Source: JAVBKA01 sp031546715
GTDB taxonomy: Bacteria; Bacillota; Clostridia; Oscillospirales; UBA929
Direction of reading: 5' to 3'
Length of the DNA stretch: 25,048 bases
Assembly: GCA_031546715.1 (NCBI GenBank)
Contig: JAVBKA010000236.1
Coordinates: 1 to 25,048, forward strand
Below the pieces are notes generated by a model, which saw only the letters and a program-made list of their open reading frames with translations, was not told the DNA's origin and made no database searches. Both the position numbers and the translations under genes were made by a program. How positions within the stretch are numbered: position 1 is the first letter of the stretch; each line of letters starts with the position of its first letter. Of the stretch, positions 24,592-25,048 are shown piece after piece.

Positions 24592-24600
24592 ACAATAGCA
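24592..24600 (-). promoter_or_regulatory. Probable -10 region of the exporter operon
   Basis: On the minus strand, TATTGT (24597-24592) is preceded by TGC, an extended -10. The best -35 candidate, TTTACC (24621-24616), is weak and has an 18-base spacer. A weak -35 with direct repeats further upstream is typical of activator-dependent promoters. Confidence 0.45.
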
Positions 24601-24626
24601 CATAGTTTAATAGTCGGTAAAAATGC

Positions 24627-24659
24627 GCACGAGTTGTATTATTTCGTGCACGAGTTGTA
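24627..24659. repeat. Two perfect 12-bp direct repeats with 21-bp period, LytTR-type site
   Basis: GCACGAGTTGTA occurs at 24627-24638 and again at 24648-24659, separated by TTATTTCGT. The centre-to-centre distance of 21 bases is two turns of the helix. LytTR-family response regulators such as AgrA bind pairs of direct repeats with this geometry and a GTT core, which is present. The repeats would lie at about -42 to -74 from the exporter start point, a normal activator position. Confidence 0.7.
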
Positions 24660-24696
24660 CCCCGACATGCAAATATACACGTCCAATACTAAAGGA

Positions 24697-25048
24697 CTAT
24701 TTCAGCGGCAGCATAACCTCACAGGCAAAAACGCCTGCCTCGTTCTGACGATTGACATATCCGCCGTACTTTTGGGCAGTCTTGTCAATGCGAATAAGCC
24801 CAAAACCGTGGGAATTGCTGCCTTTTGTACTTGCGTAGGAGTTGAGACGGCTTTTTTGAGATGAGGAATTTGTTACAGAAATATATAAATTTTGCTTTAA
24901 TATGTCAATATAAAGTCGGATAAATCGCTCACTTTGATTTTCAAGCTTGGAGCAAGCTTCAAGAGCGTTATCCAGCATGTTGCCGATTATAATACACAGG
25001 TCAATGTCTGAAAAAGGGAGTTGCGCAGGTACGACAGCCTTGGCGTTT
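24697..25048 (-). CDS. AgrC-like GHKL sensor histidine kinase, C-terminal part
   Basis: Only the last 116 residues or so lie in the window; the frame stays open to the right edge, so the start is outside. The visible part is the ATP-binding domain of the GHKL type found in AgrC-like kinases. The N box appears as DIDLCIIIGNMLDNALEAC, and the glycine box as SHGFGLIRIDKTAQKYGG, followed by the usual strand ending in VMLPLK. Kinases of this kind usually have a multi-helix sensor domain and pair with a LytTR response regulator. It lies upstream of, and on the same strand as, the ABC exporter, with about 125 bases between. No terminator as strong as the others is seen after it, only GTCC/GGAC around nine bases. 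Confidence 0.88.
   Translation of the reverse strand, partial: NAKAVVPAQLPFSDIDLCIIIGNMLDNALEACSKLENQSERFIRLYIDILKQNLYISVTNSSSQKSRLNSYASTKGSNSHGFGLIRIDKTAQKYGGYVNRQNEAGVFACEVMLPLK

Noticed and set aside
24634..24864. Plus-strand 76-codon frame over the direct repeats
   Set aside because: It runs antisense into the sensor kinase gene and has no ribosome binding site.

Overview
The window reads as chromosomal DNA of a low- to mid-GC Gram-positive bacterium, most likely class Clostridia (Bacillota). This rests on the gene order rpoB-rpoC-L7Ae-like-rpsL-rpsG-fusA-tuf, the Firmicutes-type insertion in S12, strong AGGAGG-type ribosome binding sites, frequent TTG/GTG starts, and an HPr-like protein that keeps the regulatory serine motif. 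A finer placement (an Oscillospirales-like lineage) is only a guess. No rRNA, tRNA, insertion sequence, prophage or CRISPR array was seen.

Region 1 (1-10990) is the core transcription/translation block: the 3' two thirds of rpoB, rpoC, a small L7Ae/YbxF-type RNA-binding protein with its own promoter, rpsL, rpsG, fusA, and tuf with its own promoter. It ends at a strong intrinsic terminator. All genes are intact apart from the window-edge cut in rpoB.

Region 2 (10990-17570) is a set of short units on both strands. They are an HPr-like protein without the phosphorylatable histidine (-), the tRNA methylthiotransferase mtaB (+), an NfeD-SPFH membrane pair (-), a helix-turn-helix/coiled-coil/repeat protein preceded by an overlapping 41-codon ORF (-), a single-domain hemerythrin (+) behind a near-consensus promoter, and an eight-helix membrane protein of unknown function (-).

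Region 3 (17570-20950) holds a YbiT/YkpA-type ABC-F ATPase and a DEAD-box RNA helicase with a DbpA-like C-terminal domain. A compact structured intergenic element and a possible 18-codon leader ORF lie between them. The ABC-F protein is unusual: by motif it has one intact and one dismantled ATP site.

Region 4 (20952-25048, all minus strand) holds the 3' end of an AgrC-like GHKL sensor kinase followed by a two-gene heterodimeric ABC exporter. Between kinase and exporter are two perfect 12-bp direct repeats with a 21-bp period just upstream of the likely exporter promoter, the arrangement bound by LytTR-type response regulators. This suggests a kinase/LytTR-regulated peptide or drug export module whose regulator lies outside the window.

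The best candidates for something new are the one-sided ABC-F protein, the kinase/direct-repeat/exporter module, and the HTH/coiled-coil/APFL-repeat regulator next to SPFH-NfeD with its coupled small ORF. All assignments come from reading motifs by eye; no database search was run.
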